DNA from: Bacillus solimangrovi
GTDB taxonomy: Bacteria; Bacillota; Bacilli; Bacillales; Bacillaceae_N
DNA: 64,000 nucleotides
Direction: 5' to 3'
NCBI RefSeq assembly: GCF_001742425.1
Contig: NZ_MJEH01000003.1
Span: 48,028 to 112,027 of the forward strand
In this document: piece by piece, positions 35,960-45,748 of the stretch
Position numbering within the stretch: the first letter of the stretch is position 1
How the letters are laid out: the number at the start of each line of letters is the position of its first letter
Program-made: the position numbers and the translations under genes
Notes under the pieces: model-generated
Database searches by the model: none
What the model saw: only the letters and a program-made list of their open reading frames with translations
Told to the model about the DNA's origin: nothing

Positions 35960-36853
35960 TCACTGCAATGCAAATTGTTGACAGTGATTTAAAAAAGATT
36001 GAAAGAGTGGTGTCATGTATTTATCTTTATGGTAAATGATTTTTAATGTGCGAGGAAAAGATATTTGTTTAAGCGGAACGTGAATAATCCGTTTGTCTGA
36101 AAGTTCATCTTGAATGGCTAGCTTTGATAGGAACGTAACCCCAAGGTTAGCCTCAACTGCTTTTTTGATTGCCTCAGTATTATTTAAAGTATGTGTGTTG
36201 TTCAAAGTTATTTTATGTAATGAAAGAACTTGTTCGACAACTTCTCGTGTACCACTGCCTTTTTCCCGGGCAATAATCGACTCATTTTGCAAGTCTGTAG
36301 TTTCAATTGCGTCTGGTTCTTTAGTTGCCCATTCATGTAAATGTGAGCAGATGAGAAATAACTCGTCATCCATCATATGTGTTTCAATAATATCTTTCGA
36401 ATGGACAGTTCCCTCAACAATACCAATATCTAACTCATGTTTTAAGATTAAGTCCTCGATAACTCTCGTATTGTTAATCGTGTAATTTAAATGTATTTGT
36501 TCATTTTTTGAACGAAATGAAGCAGCTAGTTGTGGTAATAAGTAGATTCCAATTGTCGTACTAGCACCAATTTGTAATTTTCCTTTCGTTCCTATTTCAT
36601 ACTCCTGCATTGTTGTTTTCGCTTCATCTGTTAATGCAATGATCCTTTTAGCATAATCATAAAGAGTATCTCCAGCATCTGTTAAATGCAATTGACGTTT
36701 AAAACGATCAAATAATTGTACGTTCAACTGCTGCTCTAAGTCAGATATTGTTTGACTAACTGCAGGTTGAGTCATATATAAGTCATGGGCTGTTTTTGTC
36801 ATACTTTTAGTTTCAGCGGTTGATATGAAAATGCTTAATTGCCTTTGGTTCAT
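35960..36853 (-). CDS. LysR-family transcriptional regulator
   Basis: The 297-residue regulator has the N-terminal winged helix 'QLSIFISTAETKSMTKTAHDLYMTQPAVSQTISDLEQQLNVQLFDR' and a periplasmic-binding-like effector domain. It is divergent from the YeiH-type gene, as YeiE-type LysR regulators often are, so it probably controls that exporter. Effector unknown. It also resembles CysL/YwfK-type regulators. Confidence 0.88.
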   Translation of the reverse strand: MNQRQLSIFISTAETKSMTKTAHDLYMTQPAVSQTISDLEQQLNVQLFDRFKRQLHLTDAGDTLYDYAKRIIALTDEAKTTMQEYEIGTKGKLQIGASTTIGIYLLPQLAASFRSKNEQIHLNYTINNTRVIEDLILKHELDIGIVEGTVHSKDIIETHMMDDELFLICSHLHEWATKEPDAIETTDLQNESIIAREKGSGTREVVEQVLSLHKITLNNTHTLNNTEAIKKAVEANLGVTFLSKLAIQDELSDKRIIHVPLKQISFPRTLKIIYHKDKYMTPLFQSFLNHCQQFALQ

Positions 36854-36871
36854 TGTTGCTCCCCTCTAATA

Positions 36872-36923
36872 ATAAGTATTTACTTATCATTTCAATTAAT
36901 AGATGTTATTTCACTTATGATAA
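36872..36923. promoter_or_regulatory. LysR operator candidate between divergent genes
   Basis: ATAAGTATTTACTTAT (36872-36887) is a perfect inverted repeat. An outer pair TTATCAT (36884-36890) and ATGATAA (36917-36923) lies beside it. This layout of two sites fits LysR control of a divergent promoter. Confidence 0.5.
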
Positions 36924-36968
36924 CACAATCTTTAGAATGTTATTTAGGTGAAGTGAGGGGGAATACGT

Positions 36969-37964
36969 ATGTCAAACTATTATAGGTTGGTCCCAGGTAT
37001 AGCATTATCGTTAATCGTTTCAATAATAGCAATTTTGACCCAACAAATAGGTATTATAGATAAACTACATATTAATTCACTTATAATTGCCATTTTGATT
37101 GGAATGATTGTTCGTAATGTTTTTAAGCTTTCCGAAACATTTTTGTTAGGAGTACAATTTACATATAAGAAGTTATTGCGCTTATCAGTCGTTTTATTAG
37201 GGTTTAAACTGAGCATTTTACAAGTGTACGAAGTAGGCATTAGAGGAATAATTATTATCATTTTGTCTGTTAGCATAACATTTATAGTTAATATTTTGAT
37301 AGCAAGGAAACTTAAAATACAAAAGGAAACAGCTATTTTGATTGGTTCTGGTTGCTCAATTTGTGGTGCATCAGCAATTGCAGGTACTGCTACTGTTATT
37401 GATGCGAAGGAGAAAGAAATAACGTTATCTGTAGCTACTATAACTATTTTCGGAACAATTGCAATGTTATCTTACCCATTTATCTTTCAGTTATTGCATT
37501 TGTCTGAGAAGATATATGGAGTTTGGGCTGGTGCATCCATTCATGAGGTTGCTCAAGTGGTAGCTGCTGGTTTCATAGTGGGAGATGAAGCAGGGGAATA
37601 TGCCACATTAGTGAAGCTTACAAGAGTGCTAATGCTCATTCCGACGTTGTTTTTTCTTAGTATGTGGCAATCGAAGCAAATACAACAAACTGAAAGGAAA
37701 CATCATGTAAGCGTACCTTTGTTTGTGACAGGGTTCATTATTATTGTTCTCATTAATTCACTTCAAGTCATTCCTAATGATACAGTACAGCTTATTAATT
37801 TAATTAATGAGTATATCCTTCTCGTGTCGATGTCAGGGTTGGGATTAGTAACGAGTTTGGCAATGATTCGTGATGCAGGTATGAAACCGATGTATTTAAC
37901 ATTTGTGACGAGTATTTGCATCAGCGCAACTTCATATGCTCTTATTTATTTGTTCTATTTATAA
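36969..37964 (+). CDS. YeiH-family putative exporter
   Basis: The 331-residue protein has about 10 membrane helices, with family text 'LPGIALSLIVSII'-like start, 'LSVVLLGFKLSILQVYEVG' and 'LIGSGCSICGASAIAGTATVIDAKEKE'. 'WAGASIHEVAQVVAAGFIVGDEAGEYATLVKLTRVLML' is the YeiH/UPF0324 signature. The family is annotated as putative sulfate exporters, with limited evidence. It is divergent from a LysR gene. It starts at ATG 36969 after AAGTGAGGGGG. Confidence 0.85.
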   Translation: MSNYYRLVPGIALSLIVSIIAILTQQIGIIDKLHINSLIIAILIGMIVRNVFKLSETFLLGVQFTYKKLLRLSVVLLGFKLSILQVYEVGIRGIIIIILSVSITFIVNILIARKLKIQKETAILIGSGCSICGASAIAGTATVIDAKEKEITLSVATITIFGTIAMLSYPFIFQLLHLSEKIYGVWAGASIHEVAQVVAAGFIVGDEAGEYATLVKLTRVLMLIPTLFFLSMWQSKQIQQTERKHHVSVPLFVTGFIIIVLINSLQVIPNDTVQLINLINEYILLVSMSGLGLVTSLAMIRDAGMKPMYLTFVTSICISATSYALIYLFYL

Positions 37965-38435
37965 TAGCAGTTTAACAAGCAAGTAAATGGTTGAGATAAT
38001 TCAAGTCATTTTTTAATAGAGGTGGTATTCAATATCGCTGTTAAGTAACTAATGAATAACTTAATATGTAAAAAAAGTTAAGTAGAAGTAGAACTTTAGT
38101 AGTTTTGTCATGCTCTAGTTTTACGGCTACTTAATTTTTTTGAAAACGTTTTTTTTGCGATCGTAGATGGCTCTAAGGTTTCATTAACACAGGTCTAAAA
38201 ACGTTCACATTTCGTAATAAAATAATCTTGTTCATTCTAGTTTACCGTGATATGATTACTTTGGTTGTAGGAAGTCTGACATCTAACCAGTATGACATTT
38301 GAAAACGATACCATGCAAATTTTAATCGTTTGAAAATCGAAAAGTTGGGAAAGATATCGTACAAGCGTAGAAAGGAAATTTTTTTCACGCAACATACGAG
38401 TCAGGCTAAAATTTACTTCAAAGGGAGTGCACAAA
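37965..38435. promoter_or_regulatory. nupC control region with cre-like site
   Basis: This stretch of 470 bases has no gene. TGAAAACGATACCA (38300-38313) matches the cre consensus TGWAANCGNTNWCA at 13 of 14 positions. A TTTGAAAACGTTTTTT run near 38140 is a weaker match. CcpA control of nucleoside uptake is known in Bacillus. TTAAGTAG/CTACTTAA with T7 (about 38077-38143) may end the YeiH transcript. Confidence 0.5.
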
Positions 38436-39656
38436 GTGGCAATTTTATGGGGTATTTTCGGTATTCTTGTTGTTCTTGGTATAGGTTTCTTGTTGTCATC
38501 TAGTAAGAAGTCTATTAATTATCGTACCATTCTAGGTGGTTTGGCTATTCAAATAATATTTGCTCTAGCCGTATTGAAATGGCCAGCAGGTCAATGGGCG
38601 CTACAAAAACTGACTGATGTTGTGAATAACATTGTTGGTTATGCAAACGAAGGAATAGGCTTTCTATTCGGTGGGATTGTAGCACCTGAATCACCAGTAG
38701 GATTTATCTTTGCTTTCCAAGTTTTAACGGTTATCATTTTCTTCTCATCTTTAATTTCTGTTTTATATTACCTTGGCATTATGCAAGTGGTAATTAAGTT
38801 CTTAGGTGGAGGATTATCAAAATTATTAGGAACGAGTAAAGCGGAATCACTATCAGCTGCAGCGAATATTTTCGTTGGACAAACAGAAGCACCACTTGTT
38901 GTTCGTCCGTACATTGCAAAAATGACACAATCTGAGTTGTTTGCGGTTATGACTGGTGGACTTGCGTCTGTTGCAGGTTCTGTATTAATTGGTTATTCAC
39001 TTTTAGGTGTACCACTAGAGTATTTATTAGCAGCAAGCTTCATGGCTGCACCAGCTGGATTAATTATGGCGAAGCTTATCATGCCAGAAACTGAAACACC
39101 TGTTGAAGAGAATAACGGTGTTGAAATGGATGATGATGATGATTCAGCTAACGTAGTAGATGCAGCAGCAAAAGGTGCGAGTGTAGGTCTTCAACTAGCT
39201 CTTAATGTCGCTGCGATGTTACTTGCTTTTATTGCTCTTATTGCATTGATTAATGGTTTGCTTGGATGGATCGGTGGATTCTTCGGCTTCGATAGCTTAA
39301 CATTAGAATTAATTCTTGGTGTATTATTCGCGCCAATCGCGTTTGCAATCGGTGTACCTTGGGAAGAAGCAGTTAAAGCTGGTGGATTCATCGGTCAGAA
39401 ACTAGTTCTGAATGAATTTGTAGCATATTCAAACTTTGCACCTCAAATTGGAGAGCTATCTGAAAAAACAGTAGCTGTTATTAGTTTCGCACTTTGTGGA
39501 TTTGCTAACATTTCATCTTTAGGAATTCTACTTGGTGGATTAGGAAACATCGCTCCAAATCGTCGTCAAGATATCGCACGACTTGGTATACGTGCAGTTG
39601 TCGCTGGTATGTTAGCTTCTCTATTAAGTGCTGCGATTGCAGGTATGTTAATTTAA
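38436..39656 (+). CDS. nupC: concentrative nucleoside transporter
   Basis: The membrane protein of about 406 residues is of the CNT family and takes up nucleosides with H+ or Na+. Family text: '[44 protein letters not shown]' and '[41 protein letters not shown]'. An acidic loop ('[12 protein letters not shown]') lies in the middle. GTG at 38436 is preferred to GTG at 38427, because AAGGGAG lies directly before the latter. deoC and a XapX-like gene follow, so this is a nucleoside-use operon. Confidence 0.92.
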   Translation: MAILWGIFGILVVLGIGFLLSSSKKSINYRTILGGLAIQIIFALAVLKWPAGQWALQKLTDVVNNIVGYANEGIGFLFGGIVAPESPVGFIFAFQVLTVIIFFSSLISVLYYLGIMQVVIKFLGGGLSKLLGTSKAESLSAAANIFVGQTEAPLVVRPYIAKMTQSELFAVMTGGLASVAGSVLIGYSLLGVPLEYLLAASFMAAPAGLIMAKLIMPETETPVEENNGVEMDDDDDSANVVDAAAKGASVGLQLALNVAAMLLAFIALIALINGLLGWIGGFFGFDSLTLELILGVLFAPIAFAIGVPWEEAVKAGGFIGQKLVLNEFVAYSNFAPQIGELSEKTVAVISFALCGFANISSLGILLGGLGNIAPNRRQDIARLGIRAVVAGMLASLLSAAIAGMLI

Positions 39657-39785
39657 GTGTTGATTTATAGATTATAGATATGCTAATATATTTAGCTGTC
39701 GAATAAAAAAATACGGGATGACGGGCTTAATTCACATATTGTTGAGGTAAGCCCTTCATGTCTTAAAACTAGGAGGAAACAAATT

Positions 39786-40454
39786 ATGAGTGAAATTGCA
39801 AATATGATTGATCACACACTATTAAAACCTGAGGCATTAAAAGAACAAGTTGTGAAGATTGCTGAAGAAGCAAAAGAGTATAATTTTGCATCGATTTGTG
39901 TCAATCCAACATGGGTTGAAACAGCAGCAGAACTTCTAAAAGGCAGTGATGTGAAAGTTTGTACAGTAATTGGCTTTCCTCTAGGCGCTAATACTCCTGA
40001 AGTAAAAGCATTTGAAACAAAAGACGCAATCGAAAAAGGTGCACATGAAGTTGATATGGTTATCAATATTGGTGCATTAAAAGATAAAAATGACGAATTG
40101 GTTGAACGTGACATTCGTGCAGTTGTAGAAGCAGCGAAGGGCAAAGCACTAACAAAAGTAATCATTGAAACATGCCTTTTAACTGAAGAAGAAAAAGTGC
40201 GTGCTTGTGAATTATCTGTAAAAGCTGGTGCTGACTATGTGAAAACATCAACAGGTTTTGCTGGTGGCGGTGCTACACCTGAAGATGTTGCATTGATGCG
40301 TAAAACTGTAGGGCCTGATATCGGTGTTAAGGCTTCTGGTGGCGTTCGTAACCTTGAAGATGCAAAAGCTGTTATTGAAGCAGGAGCTACTCGTATTGGA
40401 GCAAGCTCTGGTGTATCTATCGTAAAAGGTGAAACAAGTTCTTCTGATTATTAA
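39786..40454 (+). CDS. deoC: deoxyribose-phosphate aldolase
   Basis: The 222-residue class I aldolase splits deoxyribose-5-phosphate into glyceraldehyde-3-phosphate and acetaldehyde. The Schiff-base Lys153 is in '[17 protein letters not shown]'. 'HTLLKPEA', '[15 protein letters not shown]', '[12 protein letters not shown]' and '[13 protein letters not shown]' are family marks. It starts after TAGGAGG, 129 bases past nupC. Confidence 0.95.
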   Translation: MSEIANMIDHTLLKPEALKEQVVKIAEEAKEYNFASICVNPTWVETAAELLKGSDVKVCTVIGFPLGANTPEVKAFETKDAIEKGAHEVDMVINIGALKDKNDELVERDIRAVVEAAKGKALTKVIIETCLLTEEEKVRACELSVKAGADYVKTSTGFAGGGATPEDVALMRKTVGPDIGVKASGGVRNLEDAKAVIEAGATRIGASSGVSIVKGETSSSDY

Positions 40455-40480
40455 TTTTAAAAGTAGGAAGGGTTTATATA

Positions 40481-40651
40481 ATGAAAGAAATTATTCTTAG
40501 TATCGTTGCAGGTATGGTTGTAGGTTTACTTTTCAAACTGATCAAACTTCCTTTACCAGCTCCCCCAGTTTTACCAGGTGTGTTAGGGATTTTTGGTGTA
40601 TATTTCGGCGGAGTATTTGCTGATTATATCTTGAAAATGCTAGGTAAATAA
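40481..40651 (+). CDS. XapX-domain small membrane protein
   Basis: A 56-residue protein starting at ATG 40481 after TAGGAAGGG. It has two membrane helices around a Pro-rich turn ('KLPLPAPPVLPGVLGIFGVYFGG'), typical of the XapX domain (DUF1427). It is 26 bases past deoC and ends at a terminator, so it belongs to the nupC-deoC operon. XapX is named after a gene of the E. coli xanthosine region, and its function is unknown. A role in transport or membrane organisation of nucleoside use is inferred. Confidence 0.8.
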   Translation: MKEIILSIVAGMVVGLLFKLIKLPLPAPPVLPGVLGIFGVYFGGVFADYILKMLGK

Positions 40652-40690
40652 AAAGAACCTATGTAGCTTGTGCTACATAGGTTCTTTCTT
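40652..40690 (+). terminator. terminator of the nupC operon
   Basis: A 16-bp perfect stem (40652-40667 with 40672-40687, core AAGAACCTATGTAGC) with a TTGT loop overlaps the end of the XapX gene. Confidence 0.9.
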
Positions 40691-40787
40691 AATTTAATAT
40701 CTAATTAAACGAGAGTTAAAAGATATGTATGAGAGGGACTTGAGAGAGCCCCTCTTTATTATTATATAGAAGATAAAGTGTTTATCC

Positions 40788-41957
40788 TTATTGAATACTC
40801 TTTGAAGGTGTTAAGCGGTCTACTATGATTGAGATAGCACCGTCACCTGTTACGTTTGTTGCTGTACCTAAGCTATCTTGAGCAAGGTAGAGGGCAATCA
40901 TAAGTGATGCCATCGTTGCATCAAATCCGAGCATCGATTGAAGTAAGCCAAGTGCCGCCATTACAGCACCTCCAGGAACACCTGGTGCGGCAATCATTGT
41001 GATACCTAACATTAAAATGAATGGGAAGATTGCTTCAAACGTTGGGACTTGTCCATTTAAAAGCATGACAGCCATCGTACAGCTTACAAGTGTAATCGTA
41101 CTACCTGATAAGTGAATTGTTGCACAAAGTGGTATTACAAAGTCAGCAATACGCTCACGGATACCATTTTTCTTAGCTTGTCGTAATGTTACGGGAATCG
41201 TTGAAGCTGAAGATTGTGTACCTAGTGCTGTAAAGTAGGCAGGAATCATATTTTTGAATAATGTTAAGATATTCTTTTTAGCTATCGTTCCAGCAATTGT
41301 ATATTGGATTAAGAGCATGATAAAATGAAGAACGATGATAACGATAAATACTTTTATGAAAGTTGACATGATTGTTGCAACTTGTCCACCATGTGTCATA
41401 TTTGCAAAAATACCAAAGATATGAAAAGGTAACAATGGTATTATAATAGTAGAAATAAGTTTCTCGATAATTGTTCTAAAGTCGATCATTACGTTTTGTA
41501 ATGCGTCACTTTTCAGTGCAGCCATACCAAGACCTAATGTGAATGAAAGTAAAAGTGCAGTCATAACACCCATAATAGGTGGCATATCTACTTGAAACAT
41601 TGGTGATAGTAGCACCTCTTCGGGGTTTTCTAATTCACCTTTAAAAGCGCCAGTTTGTAGAAACTTTGGGTATAGAAGAGAACCAGCTCCATAAGCAAGT
41701 GTTCCAGCAATTACAGTAGAAAAGTAAGCGATGCCTGCTGTTAAACCGAGTAAGCGTCCTGCTCCTCTTCCCATTTGTCCAATACCTGGGGCGATAAATC
41801 CAATAATAATAAGAGGTATAGCAAATCCAAGAAAATTACCAAATAGTCCGTTAAATGTTGCAAATACTTCAATTACTTCGCTAGGTACAATCGAACCAAT
41901 CAGTATACCTGATGCAATTGCAAGTATAATTCGTGGTAGTAATCCAAACTTCTTCAT
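40788..41957 (-). CDS. dicarboxylate/amino acid:cation symporter
   Basis: This 389-residue protein has eight helices and two re-entrant loops of the DAACS family. HP1 'GTQSSASTIPVTLRQAKKNG' and the 'LYLAQDSLGTATNVTGDGAISIIVD' segment (Na+ and substrate site) are present. Substrates are dicarboxylates or neutral amino acids, and the sequence does not decide which. It is a single gene with an AGGGAGG ribosome site. Confidence 0.88.
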   Translation of the reverse strand: MKKFGLLPRIILAIASGILIGSIVPSEVIEVFATFNGLFGNFLGFAIPLIIIGFIAPGIGQMGRGAGRLLGLTAGIAYFSTVIAGTLAYGAGSLLYPKFLQTGAFKGELENPEEVLLSPMFQVDMPPIMGVMTALLLSFTLGLGMAALKSDALQNVMIDFRTIIEKLISTIIIPLLPFHIFGIFANMTHGGQVATIMSTFIKVFIVIIVLHFIMLLIQYTIAGTIAKKNILTLFKNMIPAYFTALGTQSSASTIPVTLRQAKKNGIRERIADFVIPLCATIHLSGSTITLVSCTMAVMLLNGQVPTFEAIFPFILMLGITMIAAPGVPGGAVMAALGLLQSMLGFDATMASLMIALYLAQDSLGTATNVTGDGAISIIVDRLTPSKSIQ

Positions 41958-42096
41958 TTCGTGTCCTCCCTAGAAGTACATTTGTCTTTATAGAATGCAT
42001 TATACAGGCGATGAAGCAATGTGTGAATAGATTCGTTAGTATTTGTTAAATTACAAATCTTTAGATAATAATTATTCTAATATAAAATCGTGTTTT

Positions 42097-42230
42097 AAAA
42101 AAAGATAAAAAGTACGGGGAAAATTCGAGCACCTGAGTGTACGTTTGTAGGGTACATGAGGAGCGGAAAAGCAACCCAACGTAGTTATTAGATAGTCATT
42201 TTTCCAAGACTTTTTGAACATCCTCTATAA
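42097..42230. repeat. MITE-like dispersed repeat, copy 3
   Basis: The left end is eroded (AGATAAAAAGTACGGGGA), and the right end CTTTTTGAACATCCTCTATA is intact. Shared internal blocks are GTTTGTAGGGTACATGAGGAGC and GGAAAAGCAACCCAACG, then GTCATTTTTCC. It lies in the 445-base gap between the symporter and glcT, which otherwise holds no gene. Confidence 0.75.
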
Positions 42231-42402
42231 AGTTAACATTTCCGTAATAATAGGATGTTATTTGTTATTGACGAAAGTTCTCTTCTTATATAGGATTTAC
42301 TATGTCAAAGTTATGAAACCAGTTTCGCAGTTAAGTTATTCTTCTATAAAATAGAAGTATTAAAATATGATCATAATCAGTAACCAAAAGGAGCATGGGT
42401 TG

Positions 42403-43242
42403 ATGAAAGACACGTTAACTATAAAAAAAGTGCTGAACAACAATGTGCTAATTGCCGGTCATCCATCTCATGAAGAAGTTGTTTTAATAGGAAAAGGGAT
42501 AGGATTTGGGAAGAAGCAAGGTAATCCAGTTGAAATTAATGAAGTAGAGAAAGTTTATGCGCTTGAAAATGAACAGGAACAAGAACAATATAAGCGCCTT
42601 TTACCACAAATTGATGAACACTTTATTCTCGTTATGAATGATATTATTCATTATATAGATGAAAAAGTAAGTGGTAAGTTAAATGAACATATTCATGTTG
42701 CATTGACGGATCACTTATCATTTGCAATAAAAAGGCATGAACAAGGATTGGATTTGCATAATCCATTTATTATTGAGACTGAAACACTTTATCCTGAAGA
42801 ATATCGTATTGCAGAGCATGTTATTGACATGCTTAATGAACGGATGGGTGTAGATTTGTCTGAGGGAGAGATAGGATTTGTCGCTCTACATATTTATAGC
42901 GCACGATCTAATATCCATCTATCAAAAGTAAATCAGCATTCATTACTCATTAATCAACTAATTCAACTTATTGAAGAGAATTTCAAGATTAAGCTTGATC
43001 ATGATAGTGTTGATTACTTAAGGCTTGTTCGTCATCTACATTCTACGATTGAACGAGTTACAAATGGAGAAAAAGTTGAAGAACCAAAAAAATTCGCTTT
43101 ACTATTGAAAGAAGAGTATCCAGTGTGTTATAATTTATCATGGAAGTTGATAAAAGTGATGCAGCAATTTTTAAATGAAAAGGTTTATGAAGCTGAAGCC
43201 GTTTATTTGACTATGCATCTTCAGCGCATTCATAACAAATAA
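42403..43242 (+). CDS. glcT: PtsG transcription antiterminator
   Basis: The BglG/GlcT-family protein is about 279 residues. An N-terminal RNA-binding domain ('TIKKVLNNNVLIAGHPSHEEVVLIGKGIGFGKKQG') precedes two PTS regulation domains with conserved histidines ('HYIDEKVSGKLNEHIHVALTDHLSFAIKRHEQG', 'HIYSARSN', 'LVRHLHSTIERV'). When glucose is present it binds the leader of ptsG and prevents termination. ATG at 42403 follows AAAGGAG. ATG at 42367 adds residues not typical of the family. Confidence 0.93.
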   Translation: MKDTLTIKKVLNNNVLIAGHPSHEEVVLIGKGIGFGKKQGNPVEINEVEKVYALENEQEQEQYKRLLPQIDEHFILVMNDIIHYIDEKVSGKLNEHIHVALTDHLSFAIKRHEQGLDLHNPFIIETETLYPEEYRIAEHVIDMLNERMGVDLSEGEIGFVALHIYSARSNIHLSKVNQHSLLINQLIQLIEENFKIKLDHDSVDYLRLVRHLHSTIERVTNGEKVEEPKKFALLLKEEYPVCYNLSWKLIKVMQQFLNEKVYEAEAVYLTMHLQRIHNK

Positions 43243-43262
43243 AATGTAACTGCTTTCTTTGC

Positions 43263-43369
43263 GTGTTACTGATTCGATCAGGCATGAGTGAAGGAAGACT
43301 CGGAAATACTGTATAAAGATACTTGTATCTTTTTTCAGTACCGATGTCTTTTTCACTCATGCTTTTTTT
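43263..43369 (+). promoter_or_regulatory. RAT element and terminator in the ptsG leader
   Basis: The RNA antiterminator target is read at about 43263-43292, and its 3' end (GCATGAGTGAA, 43282-43292) is also the left arm of a terminator closed by TTCACTCATGC (43352-43362) and T7. This shared arm is how GlcT prevents termination. A second hairpin inside, AAGATAC/GTATCTT at 43317-43332, is itself followed by T6. Confidence 0.85.
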
Positions 43370-43421
43370 AATTGCTGCAAACACTATACTATATTGTAGA
43401 TTTATTAGGAGGGAAAGAAAG

Positions 43422-45452
43422 ATGTTCAAAAATGCATTTGGTAGTCTCCAAAAAATTGGTAAAGCACTTATGTTACCAGTAGCACTTCTACCAGCAGCGG
43501 GTTTACTTTTAGCTTTTGGTAGTGCGATGCAGACAGAACAAACAATTCAAGCGTTACCATTCCTACAGGCTGAGTGGATACAATTAATTGCTTCAGTTAT
43601 GGAAAATGCCGGGGGAATTGTATTCTCTAACTTGCCTTTACTATTCGCCGTTGGTGTAGCTGTTGGACTTGCAGGAGGAGAAGGTACAGCTGGACTAGCT
43701 GCAATTATCGGTTACCTCATTATGAATGTAACGATGAGTGTCGTTAAAGGCATTACGCCTGAAATGACAGAAACTAGTCAAGCTTATGCAAATGTTTTAG
43801 GTATTCCAACAATCCAAACAGGTGTGTTTGGTGGGATAATCGTCGGTTTATTAGCGGCTTACTTGTATAAAAAGTATTATAATATGGAACTTCCTGCATA
43901 TTTAGGATTCTTCGCAGGAAAACGATTTGTACCAATCATTACGTCTTTGTTTTCACTAATTCTTGGTCTGATTATGATTGTTGTTTGGCCACCAATTCAA
44001 GAAGGTTTGAATGCGTTCTCATACAATATGGTTGAAACGAATAAAACGTTGGCAGCCTTTATATTCGGTGTCGTAGAGCGTTCATTAATTCCATTTGGTC
44101 TTCACCATATTTTCTATGCGCCGTTCTGGTTTGAATTTGGTGAGTACGTAAACAATGCAGGTGAAATTGTTCGCGGTGACCAACAAATCTTCTTTGCTCA
44201 GTTGAAAGATGGTGTCGATCAATTCACAGCTGGTACATTTATGACTGGTAAATTCCCATTCATGATGTTTGGTTTACCTGCTGCGGCACTTGCAATGTAT
44301 CATGAAGCACGCCCTGAAAAGAAAAAGCTTGTTGCAGGTATCTTAGGTTCTGCTGCACTTACTTCTTTCTTAACAGGTATCACAGAACCTATTGAGTTCA
44401 CATTCTTATTTGTAGCACCAATTCTATTTGCAATACATGCAGTGTTTGCAGGATTTTCTTTCATGATTATGCACATGTTAGACGTTAAAATTGGTATGTC
44501 TTTCTCTGGAGGGGTAATTGACTATTTAATCTTCGGAGTAATGCAAAATAAAACAGACTGGTGGCTAGTAATTCCAGTAGGTCTAGTACTTGCAGTAATT
44601 TACTACTTCGGTTTCCGTTTTGCGATTCGCAAGTTTAATTTGAAAACACCAGGTCGTGAAGTAGAAGAAGATGATGATGATGAGATTGTAGGTAATACTG
44701 GAAGCACAGATGAACTACCGTTTCATGTTCTTGAAGCACTTGGTGGTAAAGAAAATCTTACTCACCTAGATGCGTGTATCACTCGTTTACGTGTATCAGT
44801 TAGTGAAATTGGAAAAGTTGATAAGAAACGTCTTAAGAAACTCGGTGCATCTGGTGTACTTGAAGTTGGGGATAACATTCAAGCAATCTTTGGACCACGT
44901 TCAGATACACTCAAAACTCAGATTCAAGATATTATTTCTGGAAAAACACCTACACCAGCACCAAAAGTTGAAGAGGTTGTAACAGATAAAGATTGTGACG
45001 CTCCTATTCTAGGAGAAGAAAGCTTTATTACACCAGTAAAAGGTGACATTTTACCAATTAGTGAAGTACCTGATAAAGTATTCTCAGAAAAAATGATGGG
45101 TGATGGCTTTGCAGTGCGCCCAACTGATGGAGTAGTTGTCTCACCAGCAGATGCTACTGTAGTCAATGTATTCCCTACAAAACATGCAATTGGTTTAAAA
45201 ACAACAACTGGACGAGAAATTTTGATTCATTTCGGAATCGATACAGTTAAGCTTAAAGGTGAAGGATTTGAAGTATCAGTAAAACAAGGTGACAAGGTGA
45301 AAAAAGGCGATAAGCTAATGAAAGTAGACCTTGGTTATATTGAGAAAAATGCAACTTCAATCGTTACACCAATCGTGTTTACAAACCTGCAAGAAGGAGA
45401 ATATATTAGTATAGATAAATCGCAAGAAAATGTAGCAACAATTAAACGATAA
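43422..45452 (+). CDS. ptsG: glucose-specific PTS enzyme IICBA
   Basis: The 676-residue three-domain permease takes up glucose and phosphorylates it. EIIC covers about residues 1-410 (eight or more helices, '[18 protein letters not shown]'). EIIB has phospho-Cys452 in '[13 protein letters not shown]'. EIIA has His603 in '[17 protein letters not shown]' with a helper His588. The frame opens at 43323, but that part is the terminator. ATG 43422 follows AGGAGGG. The gene is first in a ptsGHI operon. Confidence 0.95.
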   Translation: MFKNAFGSLQKIGKALMLPVALLPAAGLLLAFGSAMQTEQTIQALPFLQAEWIQLIASVMENAGGIVFSNLPLLFAVGVAVGLAGGEGTAGLAAIIGYLIMNVTMSVVKGITPEMTETSQAYANVLGIPTIQTGVFGGIIVGLLAAYLYKKYYNMELPAYLGFFAGKRFVPIITSLFSLILGLIMIVVWPPIQEGLNAFSYNMVETNKTLAAFIFGVVERSLIPFGLHHIFYAPFWFEFGEYVNNAGEIVRGDQQIFFAQLKDGVDQFTAGTFMTGKFPFMMFGLPAAALAMYHEARPEKKKLVAGILGSAALTSFLTGITEPIEFTFLFVAPILFAIHAVFAGFSFMIMHMLDVKIGMSFSGGVIDYLIFGVMQNKTDWWLVIPVGLVLAVIYYFGFRFAIRKFNLKTPGREVEEDDDDEIVGNTGSTDELPFHVLEALGGKENLTHLDACITRLRVSVSEIGKVDKKRLKKLGASGVLEVGDNIQAIFGPRSDTLKTQIQDIISGKTPTPAPKVEEVVTDKDCDAPILGEESFITPVKGDILPISEVPDKVFSEKMMGDGFAVRPTDGVVVSPADATVVNVFPTKHAIGLKTTTGREILIHFGIDTVKLKGEGFEVSVKQGDKVKKGDKLMKVDLGYIEKNATSIVTPIVFTNLQEGEYISIDKSQENVATIKR

Positions 45453-45481
45453 TTTTTACAAGTAGAAGGAGAAGGTTTAAA

Positions 45482-45748
45482 ATGGGTGAAAAAACATTTA
45501 CAGTAACAGCAGAAACAGGAATTCATGCACGTCCAGCTTCATTATTAGTAAATGCAGCAGGTAAATTTGCTTCAGATATTAACTTGGAGCATAATGGCAA
45601 AACAGTTAATTTGAAATCAATCATGGGTGTTATGTCATTAGGTGTTGGCAAAGACGCTGTAGTTAAGATTACAGCAAACGGTGATGATGAGAATGAAGCT
45701 TTACAAGCAATAGAAGATACTTTCAGAAAAGAAGGGCTTGGAGAGTAA
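45482..45748 (+). CDS. ptsH: HPr phosphocarrier protein
   Basis: The 88-residue carrier has His15 ('TGIHARPAS') for phosphate from enzyme I and Ser46 ('[12 protein letters not shown]') for regulatory phosphorylation by HPrK, as in low-GC Gram-positives. P-Ser-HPr would act with CcpA at cre sites. Its stop overlaps the ptsI start by one base. Confidence 0.97.
   Translation: MGEKTFTVTAETGIHARPASLLVNAAGKFASDINLEHNGKTVNLKSIMGVMSLGVGKDAVVKITANGDDENEALQAIEDTFRKEGLGE

Noticed and set aside
43323..43421. N-terminal extension of PtsG from 43323
   Set aside because: These bases form the leader terminator, and the ATG at 43422 has the ribosome site and the family start.
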